64,000 bases of DNA from Promicromonospora iranensis (lineage in GTDB: Bacteria > Actinomycetota > Actinomycetes > Actinomycetales > Cellulomonadaceae), in contig NZ_JAJQMN010000009.1 in assembly GCF_028994775.1 (NCBI RefSeq), forward strand, positions 62,001-126,000. The letters run 5' to 3'. How positions within the stretch are numbered: position 1 is the first letter of the stretch; every line of letters begins with the position of its first letter. A program made the translations under genes and the position numbers. Under the pieces are notes generated by a model. It saw nothing but the letters and a program-made list of their open reading frames with translations. It was not told the origin of the DNA and ran no database searches. Shown one piece after another: positions 17,684 through 32,435 of this stretch.

Positions 17684-17806
17684 GTATCAATCCTCCCACG
17701 GAGCGGCCCGCTGGTGCTGCACCGACGCCGCTCGCCCTCGCCAGTAGGCCTTCGCGGTGGCAGAGTGGCATCTTGAGGACTATTTGAACAGTTCGAGGGG
17801 AGCTTC

Positions 17807-18847
17807 ATGACCCGCAAGAAGGTGACCGACTACGTGGACACGAACAAGATCGACACCGAGAAGGTCAAGGAGAGGGCCGCGGAAGCCGCAGCTCTGCTTT
17901 CCGACGTCAGCTCCAAGGCCGCAACGCAGGCAGGGGCCGTAGCGGCCCAGGCCAAGGACCGGGCCTCGAACGCCAAGGACTGGGCACAGCCCCGCGTCAA
18001 CGAATTCATCGCGTGGCTCACACCGCGCGCGGAGAAGGCGTGGCAGGACAGCGTCCAGGCCGCGGCTCCTCAGGTCGAGAAGGCGGCGGGCAAGGCTGCG
18101 CCGCTCATCGACACCGCGCACGACAAGCTCGTGGACGACCTGCTGCCGAAGATGGTCTCCGCGTTCAACGCCGCGGCGTCCAATGCGGCCTCCGCACAGA
18201 GCAGCGCCCTGGCAGCGGCCGCGGCCGCGGAGAAGGCGAGCAAGAAGAGCTCCAAGAAGGGTTGGCTCGTCGCGCTGGCCGCGGGCGGCGTCGCGGCAGC
18301 CGGCTACGTGTTCTGGAAGCGCGCGCAGCCGCAGACCGACCCGTGGGCCGAGCCCTGGGAACAGGGCACGGGTGCCGACTACACCGACGGCGCCGCGCGG
18401 CACTCGTCCGGCGTCGGCTCGGCTGCGGGTTCCGCCGTCGCCAAGGGCAAGGAGGCGGGGGCCAAGGCCGCACAGACGGCCAAGGACCTCGGCGTTCGGG
18501 CCTACTCGGCGGCAGGCCCCGCGTTCGAGGCCGCAAAGGAGAAGGCCGGACCGGTGCTGGAGAAGGCGGCCCCGGTCCTTGATGCCGCGAAGGAGAAGGC
18601 CGCACCGGTCTTCGACGCGGCGTGGGCGACCGCGCAGAAGGCGAGCACGGCAGCCCAGAAGCGCGGCGGCAGCAGTGACCCGGTCGTTGCGACGCCGGAG
18701 ACGGCAGAGCTCGGACCGACCGAGACCACGCCGCCCGCCGAGATCCTGGACGAGCCGGTCCGGACCGAGCCCGTGGTGGACCCGCTGGTGGACGAGGTGC
18801 CGCCCGCGGAGGCCAAGCCCGCGGGGGAGAAGAAGCAGGAGGGCTGA
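17807..18847 (+). CDS. Ala/Lys-rich helical protein with one membrane segment, unknown function
   Basis: 346 residues from ATG 17807 with GAGGGGAG as ribosome binding site. The N-terminal part (1-145) is Ala/Lys/Asp-rich and predicted helical. A single membrane-like segment follows (KKGWLVALAAGGVAAAGYVFW, about 147-166). The C-terminal half contains repeated amphipathic units such as KEKAGPVLEKAAPVLDA and KEKAAPVFDAAW, then an acidic Pro-rich tail. Related proteins sit beside ppiA in many actinobacteria without a known function. The repeated Lys/Ala/Glu helices recall LEA or apolipoprotein-like sequences; a membrane-surface or stress role would be speculation. Confidence 0.8.
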   Translation: MTRKKVTDYVDTNKIDTEKVKERAAEAAALLSDVSSKAATQAGAVAAQAKDRASNAKDWAQPRVNEFIAWLTPRAEKAWQDSVQAAAPQVEKAAGKAAPLIDTAHDKLVDDLLPKMVSAFNAAASNAASAQSSALAAAAAAEKASKKSSKKGWLVALAAGGVAAAGYVFWKRAQPQTDPWAEPWEQGTGADYTDGAARHSSGVGSAAGSAVAKGKEAGAKAAQTAKDLGVRAYSAAGPAFEAAKEKAGPVLEKAAPVLDAAKEKAAPVFDAAWATAQKASTAAQKRGGSSDPVVATPETAELGPTETTPPAEILDEPVRTEPVVDPLVDEVPPAEAKPAGEKKQEG

Positions 18848-18868
18848 CCTCCGCTTCGCCTCGACGAA

Positions 18869-18903
18869 CAGGAGGGCCCGGCCGACACGGCCAGGCCCTC
18901 CTG
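18869..18903. terminator. Hairpin between convergent genes
   Basis: CAGGAGGGCC (18869-18878) pairs with GGCCCTCCTG (18894-18903). Located between the convergent stops at 18847 and 18933, usable from both sides. Confidence 0.8.
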
Positions 18904-18932
18904 TCATGCGTGAGGCGACTGGTGGTACCGGG

Positions 18933-20135
18933 TCACCCGCCGATGGGCGTGGCGGCCCCGGTGAACGGGTCCAGCTGGATGAACGCCTCGGTGGGGTCGC
19001 CGTCGTGCACGAGCGACTCCTGGTTGACGACGTCGTCGAACGCGAAGGCGTAGGCCTTGCCGTCCGCCATCTGCTCGTGGATGTACTTGGCGTAGTAGTT
19101 GGTCACCGGGTCCTGGTAGAAGCCCGCGGGGTCCTGGGTCGGCTGCGTGGTGCTGTCGAGCAGCGAGGAACGGTTGAATCCGGCGCACAGCGTGCGGGCG
19201 ATGGCGCCGACGTCGTCGTTGGGTGCCGCCAGGTCGCCGGCGCACCCGAAGATCGACTCGCCCGAGGGCTTCGGGAAGGTGGCGACGACAGCGCCGGAGG
19301 TGTCGGTGAACGTCATGGTGTCGCCGGAGACGGTGCCGAGGAACTTGGTGTCCGGCCGGTCGCCGTACGGCACGACGGTCAGGGTCTCGCTGGAGTACTT
19401 GCTCCAGACCCGGTCCACGTAGTCCGACAGGATGTTCGCGTCCACCTGGCCCGTACCGACCCCATGGCCGGGAGACAGGACGCGTAGCACCGAGCCGTCA
19501 GGTCCCGTCTGCGCGAGCCCGTCCCAGCCGTCCTGCTGCGACAAGGCGGAGACGACGTTGTCCCAGCCGTCCGGCTTGAGCATCCCGGTGTGCATGAGCT
19601 CGCCGCTCGAGGAGCGCAGACCTGTCTGGTACGGCGCGGAGAAGAAGTCGACCTGCGTGCTGTTGATCCACAGGCCGGAGTCGTTGAGCGTGTACTCGGT
19701 CCAGTTGAACAGGATGTTCCGGTTCGGGTCGTCCGGGTTCTGGACGGCGGGCTGCACGAGCTGACCGTCGTTGACGATCTTGAAGTCGAGCTTGCTGCCG
19801 TACGAGAAATAGACCCGGCCGGACAGCTTGGGCATCTGGATGGTGATGTCCTGCCCGTCGGCAGGTCCGGTGATAGACGCGTCGGGCGCCGGCTCCGGGA
19901 CGCTGCCCGCGTCCGGCCAGGGGTGGAACGTACCCTCGGCGTCGGCGTAGCCGAGCTGGCCGCCGGTCTCGCCCAGCACATAGATGAATACCTGGTCACC
20001 ACGACCCGAGTCGTTGGTGATGGTGAGCGGGATGGTGTCGGGCACCGCGGTCGCCGTCGGCGTGGCGACGACGGCCGCCGATAGAGCTGCGGTCAGGGCG
20101 GCGGCGGTGCCGATGAGTTTCCTGGTCAGGGACAC
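18933..20135 (-). CDS. Secreted GH64 beta-1,3-glucanase
   Basis: 400 residues from ATG 20135 with a Sec signal peptide (about 1-30, cleavage near ATA-VPD). The sequence matches glycoside hydrolase family 64, laminaripentaose-producing beta-1,3-glucanase. The two acidic residues expected from the Streptomyces matensis enzyme (Glu154 and Asp170) are seen here as Glu147 in FNWTEYT and Asp163 in STQVDFF, with the same spacing of 16. Known role: hydrolysis of laminarin and fungal cell-wall beta-1,3-glucan to pentaose units. No carbohydrate-binding module is present. Apparently monocistronic; no clear operator was seen in the 214 bp upstream. Confidence 0.92.
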   Translation of the reverse strand: MSLTRKLIGTAAALTAALSAAVVATPTATAVPDTIPLTITNDSGRGDQVFIYVLGETGGQLGYADAEGTFHPWPDAGSVPEPAPDASITGPADGQDITIQMPKLSGRVYFSYGSKLDFKIVNDGQLVQPAVQNPDDPNRNILFNWTEYTLNDSGLWINSTQVDFFSAPYQTGLRSSSGELMHTGMLKPDGWDNVVSALSQQDGWDGLAQTGPDGSVLRVLSPGHGVGTGQVDANILSDYVDRVWSKYSSETLTVVPYGDRPDTKFLGTVSGDTMTFTDTSGAVVATFPKPSGESIFGCAGDLAAPNDDVGAIARTLCAGFNRSSLLDSTTQPTQDPAGFYQDPVTNYYAKYIHEQMADGKAYAFAFDDVVNQESLVHDGDPTEAFIQLDPFTGAATPIGG

Positions 20136-20349
20136 TCGATCCTCCTCGAATCACGAGGGGCCGGTCAGTTGGGTGATGCGTGCCCCTCCGCCTCGACGAT
20201 ATGGAAGGGGTCCTGCCATGTCAGTAGCCCGGGGCGGATCGGGGGTGAAAAATGCGGACTTCGAGCCGGATGTACGGGGATGCCACTAGCCGATGTACGT
20301 GTTCCCACGGACACGAGAGGGAGCCGCCCACCCGTTTTCACTCCAGAGC

Positions 20350-20925
20350 TCACCCTCGCTGGGGACCTCTGGGCCGCATGATGAGCGCCACCACGGAGTA
20401 GACGCAGGGCTCGCTGCCTGGATTGGCGTAGGCGTGCGTCATGTCGGCGGCAAAGTAGACGGAGTCACCGGCGAGGAGGTCGGTCACCTGGCCGTCCAGG
20501 CTGAGCCGGAGAGCCCCTTTCTCCACCAGGACGAACTCGTGCGAGCCCGGCGCGTACGCCGGAAACTCGCCGGCATCGCAACCCCCGGGCAGGGTGGTGC
20601 GGACCCACTCCAGGTTCACCCCGGGTACGACCGGGCTGACGATGGTCCGGCGCCATCCGCCCGGCTCGTCGACGGCGTCCTGCTCGGCGGCGCGGCGCAC
20701 GATCACCCGTCGCGGTTCCACGTCGTTGATCAGGTCGGCCAGGCCGATGCCGAGGCCGTCGGCGATGCGGGCCAGCACGACGACGGTGGGGGCCTTCTGC
20801 CCGCGCTCCACCGACGAGAGCATGCTGACACTCACCTCGGTCACGGACGCCAGCTCCGCCAGGGTCATCCCACGGTCGTGACGCAGGCCTTGCATGCGGG
20901 TGCCCAACTTCGCGAGGTCGAACAT
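20350..20925 (-). CDS. XRE-family transcriptional regulator with C-terminal cupin domain
   Basis: 191 residues from ATG 20925. The N-terminal helix-turn-helix (about 8-62) has the MTLAELASVTEVSVSMLSSV recognition region. The C-terminal cupin (about 115-180) contains EFVLVEKGALRLSLDGQ and GDSVYFAADMTHAYANPG. Known biology: such regulators bind a small ligand in the cupin and usually repress an adjacent gene. Divergent from the acetyltransferase at 20972 with only 46 bp between, so it probably controls that gene and itself through the repeats at 20926-20955. Confidence 0.92.
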   Translation of the reverse strand: MFDLAKLGTRMQGLRHDRGMTLAELASVTEVSVSMLSSVERGQKAPTVVVLARIADGLGIGLADLINDVEPRRVIVRRAAEQDAVDEPGGWRRTIVSPVVPGVNLEWVRTTLPGGCDAGEFPAYAPGSHEFVLVEKGALRLSLDGQVTDLLAGDSVYFAADMTHAYANPGSEPCVYSVVALIMRPRGPQRG

Positions 20926-20955
20926 TTCGCTATAATACCGCTGTCATTCGCTATA
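20926..20955. promoter_or_regulatory. Direct repeats TTCGCTATA in the divergent promoter (candidate operator)
   Basis: TTCGCTATA occurs at 20926-20934 and again at 20947-20955, offset by 21 bp, which is two helical turns. Each copy overlaps a -10-like element (TATAAT at 20931-20936, TATAGT at 20952-20957). The second -10 lies about 15 bp before the acetyltransferase GTG, so that transcript would be nearly leaderless. Regulation by the adjacent XRE-cupin protein is inferred. Confidence 0.55.
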
Positions 20956-20971
20956 GTGGAATCGAGTCGAT

Positions 20972-21493
20972 GTGTCCGCGCTGCCACCAGCCATTCGTCC
21001 CGTAGCCCCCGGGTCCGCCGATCTCGCCACCGTGACGGTGATCATGGAGCACTACGTCAAGCACACCGTCGCCACCTTCAACGAGATTCCGCCGACCGCC
21101 GACGACTGGGTCCAGCGGCACGCGGACCTCGCCGCGCGAGGCCTCCCGTTCCTGGTCGCCGAGACGGCCGGGGGAGTGGCCGGCTTCGCCTATGCCGCCC
21201 CGTGGCGCCAGCAGACGGCGTACCGGTACACGGTCGAGTGCACCGTCTATCTCGCCCCCGAAGCGACCGGTCAGGGCATCGGCTCCGCGCTGTTGACGGA
21301 ACTGGTCGACCGATCCATCGCTGCCGGGTGCCGACAGATGATCGCCGTCATAGCCGACACCGGTAACCCGGCCTCCGTGGCCCTGCACCGCCGCCTCGGT
21401 TTCGCCGACGCCGGGCGGCTCCATGCGGTCGGGCTCAAGCACGGCCGGTGGATCGACACCGTGCTCATGCAGCGCGACCTGACCACCGGCTGA
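20972..21493 (+). CDS. GNAT acetyltransferase, phosphinothricin N-acetyltransferase-like
   Basis: 173 residues from GTG 20972. GNAT fold with the acetyl-CoA loop in PEATGQGIGSALL, followed by the NPASVALHRRLGF helix. The N-terminal part (VIMEHYVKHTVATFNEIPPT, YAAPWRQQTAYRYTVE) resembles the Pat/Bar subgroup, which N-acetylates phosphinothricin or methionine analogues. The true substrate cannot be deduced. Divergent from the XRE-cupin regulator. Confidence 0.9.
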   Translation: MSALPPAIRPVAPGSADLATVTVIMEHYVKHTVATFNEIPPTADDWVQRHADLAARGLPFLVAETAGGVAGFAYAAPWRQQTAYRYTVECTVYLAPEATGQGIGSALLTELVDRSIAAGCRQMIAVIADTGNPASVALHRRLGFADAGRLHAVGLKHGRWIDTVLMQRDLTTG

Positions 21494-21554
21494 ACGGAGC
21501 GGCGGCACGGAGCGGCGTCCTCACGCTCGGTGTCATCGCCCCCAGTAAAGACTG

Positions 21555-21593
21555 TGCCCACCGGGAGCCGAATGAATTCGGCCCTGGTGGGCA
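21555..21593. terminator. Hairpin serving tRNA-Ala and the acetyltransferase gene
   Basis: TGCCCACC (21555-21562) pairs with GGTGGGCA (21586-21593), and GCCGAAT (21567-21573) with ATTCGGC (21576-21582), with a small asymmetric internal loop. Immediately 3' of tRNA-Ala on the minus strand and 61 nt after the acetyltransferase stop on the plus strand. Confidence 0.7.
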
Positions 21594-21594
21594 G

Positions 21595-21670
21595 TGGTGG
21601 AGCCAGCGGGACTCGAACCCGCAACCCCCTGCTTGCAAAGCAGGTGCGCTACCAATTGCGCCATGGCCCC
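21595..21670 (-). tRNA. tRNA-Ala (anticodon TGC)
   Basis: Minus strand: acceptor GGGGCCA pairs with TGGCTCC (one G-T pair), discriminator A at 21598, CCA encoded at 21597-21595. The anticodon loop TTTGCAA gives TGC. D-arm GGCGCAATTGGTAGCGC and TPsiC GTTCGAGTC are present. Confidence 0.95.
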
Positions 21671-21682
21671 TCTGCGGGCTGC

Positions 21683-21802
21683 TCAGTCGAGCGAGTCGGT
21701 GACCTCGGACCACAGATCGCGCCCCGCAGCGTCCTCACTCAGCTTGCGCCAGAGAACGTAGCCGGCGCCGGCAGCGAGCAGCACTATGAGCAGCTTCTTC
21801 AC
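21683..21802 (-). CDS. DLW-39 family small protein
   Basis: 39 residues from GTG 21802, with a perfect AGGAGG ribosome binding site 5 nt upstream. A basic start (KK) leads into a hydrophobic helix (LLIVLLAAGAGYVLW), then RKLSEDAAGRDLWSEVTDSLD with the DLW motif that names the family. Known biology: DLW-39 proteins of about 39 residues lie downstream of gyrA/DUF3566 and tRNA genes in actinobacteria; function unknown. Single-span membrane protein by appearance. Placed between tRNA-Ile and tRNA-Ala, all on the minus strand. Confidence 0.9.
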   Translation of the reverse strand: MKKLLIVLLAAGAGYVLWRKLSEDAAGRDLWSEVTDSLD

Positions 21803-21837
21803 GAGTTCCTCCTGAGGAGCCTCTGCAGGTCCGGGAG

Positions 21838-21911
21838 TGGGGCTAGGAGGACTTGAACCTCCGACCTCTTCCTTATCAGGGAAGCGCTCTAACCGTCTGA
21901 GCTATAGCCCC
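21838..21911 (-). tRNA. tRNA-Ile (anticodon GAT)
   Basis: Minus strand: acceptor GGGGCTA (21911-21905) pairs with TAGCCCC, discriminator A at 21838. The anticodon loop CTGATAA gives GAT. TPsiC GTTCAAGTC present. CCA not encoded. Confidence 0.95.
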
Positions 21912-22059
21912 GGGCGAGCGTTCGGCACGCTCACGCGACACTGGAGATTACCCCAGGTAGGGACGATGTCCCAAACCGAAATCGCGGTCCGCGGTGTGAC
22001 GTACATCGAGTCGTGCGCAACAGCGCACGAGAACGCTCTGGGTGACGCCGAACGAGGCG

Positions 22060-23312
22060 TCAGTCGTCGGTCAGCGTCATGTGCACGCCGCCGACGAGTG
22101 CTGCAGTGATGTTGTACAAGAACGCCATGATCGTGGCGATCGCGGTCAACAAGACAATGTTACAGATGCTGATCAGGGTCGCCAGCGAGATGACACGCGG
22201 GAACTCCACGAACTGCGTGAGGTTCACGTCGCTCTGCGGCCCCACGGCATCCTCGACGAAGTCCTGCACGGTGGTGAACACGCCGAAGCTGTCCAGCACC
22301 GACCAGAAGACCGCCGTGGCGACGACCGTCATGATCGCGATCGCCACGGCCAGTAGGAACGCGAGCTTCATGACGGACCACGGGTCCACCCGAGAGATCG
22401 CGAGACGCACGCGGCGCGGCCCGGCCGGAGCCGGACGTGGCACCTCGGGTGTGGGGGCAGACGCGGACTGGGGCGGCGGCTGGGGCGCCGTGGCACCTGC
22501 AGCCTGCGGGCCGGCCGCAGTGGCCGTTCCGCGCACTCCACCCGCCGTGTAGTGCATCTCCGGCCGAGTCTGGGGGTCGCTCGCGGGCGTCGCCGACCGC
22601 GTGTCGTCGTCAGGCATGATCGACGTCACCTTCTTGGCTGCGCTGCGGGCGGTGGCGAGGGCAGCCTGGGCTGCCTTCATCGCGCCCGCTCGAACACCGT
22701 CTGAACCCTCCGACGCGGTCGCCGGAGGTGCCGGCGGCGCATCGGGTGCCGGAACCCGGTTCCATGACTTCGCAGTGGCCGCCGCCTCCGGTGCGGGGGC
22801 GGCGGTCGGAGGCGGCGGGACGTCGTTCTTCGTCGAGACGCGGCCGATCGCCGACCCGAGACCTGGCTCAGCCGTGGCCTCACTCTTCTCCGACGCCGCC
22901 GGAGCATCAGCCTTCGATTCCTTGCCAGGACGACCCGCCTCGTAGGCGGACCGCCAGATACCACCGGTGGTAGGCACGCCCGACTCCTCCGGCGCGGGAG
23001 GCACGGGCGCCTCTGCACTGGGTCGGGGTCCCGCCGCCTTCACCGGTGGGGCTGGAACAGCGACCGGCCCGGACAGCAGGTCAGTGTTCTCGCTCGCCGC
23101 GTCGGAACCGCCGTCGGCCGCGCCAGACGTGGCAGCACCAGTCTTCTTCGTGGACGCCGAGCTCTTGCCGGAGTCCGCCTCCGCCTGCTTCGAGTCAGGG
23201 GTCTCGGCCGGAGCCGGCTCCCCCTTCACGTCCTTGCGGTCCCTGGTGATCTCCAGGTCTTCTTCGAGCGCGGGCGGCGCCGTACGCACGGGCCCGCTCT
23301 TGTCACTCGTCA

Positions 23313-23313
<1 letters not shown>
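22060..23313 (-). CDS. DUF3566 membrane protein with long disordered N terminus
   Basis: 417 residues from ATG 23313. Residues 1 to about 295 are low-complexity (Ala, Pro, Ser, Glu, Lys). The conserved DUF3566 domain follows with two membrane helices: one at WSVMKLAFLLAVAIAIMTVV and one near ISICNIVLLTAIATIMAFL. Known biology: DUF3566 genes follow gyrA in actinobacteria (as Rv0007 does in M. tuberculosis); function unknown. The ATG shares its A with the gyrA TGA (TGATG), so it is translationally coupled to gyrA. A short 7-bp inverted repeat overlaps its stop at 22043-22062 and may weakly terminate transcription. Confidence 0.93.
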
Positions 23314-25973
<2,660 letters not shown>

Positions 25974-26114
25974 CGTCTGTACTTCCTTTCCACGCCGATG
26001 GGCGTGTCACTTCGTCTCCTGGGCCGCCATGTCCGTGCCCGAAACAGCACACCCCGGTGGGGCGTCGCTCGGGGGCGCGCGAGCCACCCAGCCGGCGGCT
26101 CGCGCGCTCATTCC

Positions 26115-28818
<2,704 letters not shown>

Positions 28819-29499
28819 GTGAAGAAGCTTCTCGCCGGCGGAACTCTCGCCGTACTGGCATTCGGCGGCATGATCGCCACTGCCGCTCCCGCATCCGCTC
28901 ACACCCCCGCCGCCGGCTCCGGCTGCGGCTGGGTTCAGGTAGACCTGAAGGCGTACCGCGACGCCAAGGTGACGGTTGTCATCGACGGCAACACCGCCTA
29001 TGAAGACGAGTTCTCAGGCCAGTTCTTCAAGAAGTTCGAGGGCCTCGCGCTCGACAAGCCGCACGAGTGGACCGTCACCGTCGACGCCTACGACGGACAC
29101 AACGGGACCCAGTACGACTGGTCGAAGTCCGGCGCCATCGACGTCTGTGAAAAGCCGGCCCCCACCCCGACCCCCACCCCCGAGCCCACGCCGAGCGAGC
29201 CGGTCGTCGAGCCGACCCCGGAGCCGTCCGAGCCCGCCGTCGAGCCGACCCCGGAGCCCTCTGAGCCCGCCGTCGAGCCGACCCCCGAGCCGTCCGAACC
29301 CGCCGTCGAGCCCTCCGAGGACGCGTCCGTCGCGCCCGTGGCCCCGGTCGACGAGCCGTCGCCCAGCCCTTCTTCTGACGAGCCCCCGGTGCTCGCCGCG
29401 ACCGGTGCGACCGTCGGTGGCGCCATCGGGTTCGCCGCGCTGCTCGCCGCTGGTGGTGTCGCCCTCGTCTGGGCCCGCAAGCGCATGCAGAACGCCTGA
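28819..29499 (+). CDS. LAATG-anchored secreted surface protein (class E sortase substrate)
   Basis: 226 residues from GTG 28819, with AAGGG upstream. Signal peptide MKKLLAGG...TAAPASA (about 1-27). Small globular domain (28-112) with two Cys (GCGWVQ and DVCEK). Pro/Glu/Ser/Thr-rich stalk with 11-residue repeats. The cell-wall sorting signal is complete: LAATGA, a hydrophobic helix (GGAIGFAALLAAGGVALVW) and a basic tail ARKRMQNA. LAxTG is the signal preferred by class E sortases, and one is encoded at 13955-14788. The function of the exposed domain is unknown. A strong UUCG hairpin follows. Confidence 0.9.
   Translation: MKKLLAGGTLAVLAFGGMIATAAPASAHTPAAGSGCGWVQVDLKAYRDAKVTVVIDGNTAYEDEFSGQFFKKFEGLALDKPHEWTVTVDAYDGHNGTQYDWSKSGAIDVCEKPAPTPTPTPEPTPSEPVVEPTPEPSEPAVEPTPEPSEPAVEPTPEPSEPAVEPSEDASVAPVAPVDEPSPSPSSDEPPVLAATGATVGGAIGFAALLAAGGVALVWARKRMQNA
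29206..29304 (+). repeat. Three 33-bp units encoding VEPTPEPSEPA
   Basis: Units at 29206-29238, 29239-29271 and 29272-29304, nearly identical at DNA level, forming the wall-spanning stalk of the LAATG protein. Copy number may vary between strains. Confidence 0.85.
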
Positions 29500-29540
29500 A
29501 CCAAGTAGTTCCTGGCTGACGCTACGGCGCGGCTGAATCG

Positions 29541-29574
29541 CAAGGGCTCCCCGGCTTCGGCCGGGGAGCCCTTG
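29541..29574. terminator. Perfect 15-bp hairpin with UUCG tetraloop
   Basis: CAAGGGCTCCCCGGC (29541-29555) pairs with GCCGGGGAGCCCTTG (29560-29574) around TTCG, a very stable C(UUCG)G loop. Between the convergent surface-protein gene and dciA, so probably bidirectional. TTG follows the stem on the plus strand. Confidence 0.92.
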
Positions 29575-29614
29575 TTGCTGTGCTGTGGATCCAGGCCGCG
29601 CCCACGAGCCGGGA

Positions 29615-30157
29615 TCAGCCCCAGGTGTCTCGTGGCCCGGGGCCGCGCACCGAGCGAGGGCCTCTGCGGAATCCCGGACCGGCCGGGCCGAGCACGGTGA
29701 CCTCCTCGACGACGCCCTCACCGATCTCCTCCGCCATCCGTCTGCGCAACGTCGGCACGAGCAGCCGGAGCTGAGTGGCCCAGGCCGTCGAGTCCGCCCG
29801 CACCACGAGCACCTTGTCCTCGAAGGTCTCCGGCGTGCAGTGGTCGGCGATCTCCGGGCCCACGACCTCGCGCCAGCGGCCCATGACGCCGCCCACGGAG
29901 ACCTCCTCGGTCCAGCCCTTCTCACGCAGCAGCCGTCCGACCAAGGAGCCGAGCAGCTGCGGATCACGTGCACCCGGACCCGACCCGCTCGACCGCGGTT
30001 CGGCCAGGGGAGAGCGGCGCGAGGGCGACCCGGGCCGCAGCCCGCGCGCCCGAGCCGCGGCCTTGGCACGGTTCAGCGCGGCGCGCGCGACCTCAGAAGG
30101 GGGTGTCAGAGGGGGCTCAGAGTTATCCACAGGCCCCTGTGGAGAGTCGTCAGTCAC
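29615..30157 (-). CDS. dciA: DUF721/DciA-family helicase-loading protein
   Basis: 180 residues from GTG 30157, overlapping the recF end by 8 nt. Disordered basic N terminus (about 1-75, including [16 protein letters not shown]) followed by a DUF721 domain ([50 protein letters not shown]). Known biology: DciA proteins interact with the replicative helicase DnaB and replace DnaC/DnaI in most bacteria, actinobacteria included. Its position after recF next to oriC fits. Confidence 0.9.
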   Translation of the reverse strand: MTDDSPQGPVDNSEPPLTPPSEVARAALNRAKAAARARGLRPGSPSRRSPLAEPRSSGSGPGARDPQLLGSLVGRLLREKGWTEEVSVGGVMGRWREVVGPEIADHCTPETFEDKVLVVRADSTAWATQLRLLVPTLRRRMAEEIGEGVVEEVTVLGPAGPGFRRGPRSVRGPGPRDTWG

Positions 30158-31385
30158 GAGTCACCGTCCCGGGTTCCACGTGAAACCGTACGCCTTCCAG
30201 AGCGGCAGGAATGTCCTCGGCCACAGCCGCCGTCACCAGTACCTGGCGAGCAGGGAGCACCAGGTCCCCGAGCCTCTGTCGGCGCCTGACATCGAGTTCG
30301 GCGAACACATCGTCGAGGATCAGTACGGGGTCGGCATCGGTACCCAGATCCGGGTCCCAGAACGCGGGTGAATCCGCCGAATTCTGCGGATCTCCGCCGA
30401 GGAGGCGGAACGACGCGAGACGCAGCGCCAGGGCGAACGACCACGATTCGCCATGGCTCGCATACCCCTTGGCCGGCAAGCCACCCAAGGTGAGAACGAG
30501 GTCGTCCCGATGCGGACCGACGAGACTCACGCCTCGCTCCAGCTCCTGCGGCCGCGCTGTGACCAGGGCCTCCAGCAACAGGTCACGCAGGTGCCCCACG
30601 TCGGCAAAGTTATCCCCAGGCCCTGTGGACAACTCCGGTGGATTACCCGCCGAGAGGGCCGGCAGAGACGACCGGTACGCGATCTCCGCGTCCCCGTCGG
30701 CATCGCTCACCTGCTCGTACGCCGCAGCGACGGCCGGACGCAGCGCGTCGACCAGCTGGATCCGCAACGACAGGATCTCTGCCCCGAGCTCGGCAAGCCG
30801 GGCATCCCACACATCGAGCGTCGCAAGCTCGGCCGCAGCGCTCTCCGCTCGCGACGAGCCGCCCGAGCGCCGCGACGCCCGAGCCGACTTCAGCAGTGCG
30901 GAACGCTGCCGGAGCACACGCTCGTACTCTGAGAGCACCGCGGACACGCGCGGCATCATCAGGACCAGCAGCTGGTCCATGAAGCGCCGCCGGCCGTCCG
31001 GCTCTCCCTTGACCAGCGAGAGATCCTCCGGAGCGAAGAGCACCGTGCGCAGCACCCCCAGGACGTCCCGCGCTCTCACCGCCTGGCCGCGGTTGATGCG
31101 CGCACGGTTCGCCTTGCCCTGCGTGATCTCCAGCTCGACGGTGCTCGCCCGGTCCCCCCGCACGATCCGCGTGCGCACGACGGCGCGGTCCGCACCGGAC
31201 CGGATGAGCGGTGCGTCCGTGGCAACGCGGTGCGATCCGAGCGTCGCGACGTACCCGATCGCCTCGACGAGGTTGGTCTTGCCCCGGCCGTTGCGCCCTA
31301 CGAAGGCGTTGACCCCGGGCTCGAGCTCCACGTCGGCCGACGCGTACGACCGGAAATCAAGCAGGGAGAGGTGGGAGACGTACAT
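30150..31385 (-). CDS. recF: DNA replication and repair protein RecF
   Basis: 411 residues from ATG 31385; the frame runs further upstream but [19 protein letters not shown] is the standard RecF start. Walker A GRNGRGKT at 30-37, SMC-like middle region, signature and Walker B region ending in [11 protein letters not shown]. Known role: loads RecA at gapped DNA and restarts forks. Starts 26 nt after the gnd stop, and overlaps dciA by 8 nt. Confidence 0.96.
   Translation of the reverse strand: MYVSHLSLLDFRSYASADVELEPGVNAFVGRNGRGKTNLVEAIGYVATLGSHRVATDAPLIRSGADRAVVRTRIVRGDRASTVELEITQGKANRARINRGQAVRARDVLGVLRTVLFAPEDLSLVKGEPDGRRRFMDQLLVLMMPRVSAVLSEYERVLRQRSALLKSARASRRSGGSSRAESAAAELATLDVWDARLAELGAEILSLRIQLVDALRPAVAAAYEQVSDADGDAEIAYRSSLPALSAGNPPELSTGPGDNFADVGHLRDLLLEALVTARPQELERGVSLVGPHRDDLVLTLGGLPAKGYASHGESWSFALALRLASFRLLGGDPQNSADSPAFWDPDLGTDADPVLILDDVFAELDVRRRQRLGDLVLPARQVLVTAAVAEDIPAALEGVRFHVEPGTVTRD
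30173..30186. promoter_or_regulatory. parS: parS site
   Basis: GTTCCACGTGAAAC, an exact parS core, inside the 3' end of recF, where it encodes part of the FHVEP tail. ParB-CTP clamp loading at such sites is established for the family. It is the only exact parS seen left of oriC. Confidence 0.92.
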
Positions 31386-31411
31386 CGGTAGGAGATCGTA
31401 CGTCCCGCGCG

Positions 31412-32308
<897 letters not shown>

Positions 32309-32435
32309 GTGTGTGAATTCCTCCAGGGTCGATCAACGGGCTCGCTTGTGGCGGCCGTTCTTGGCGCAGGCTGAATGTCCAGTCTGACGGATGTGGGCTG
32401 TGGACGACGAGGCCTCCGTGAGAGTGCCCCGCCCG

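Noticed and set aside
20136..20349. Search for an operator upstream of the GH64 gene
   Set aside because: No convincing inverted repeat or LacI-type palindrome was found.
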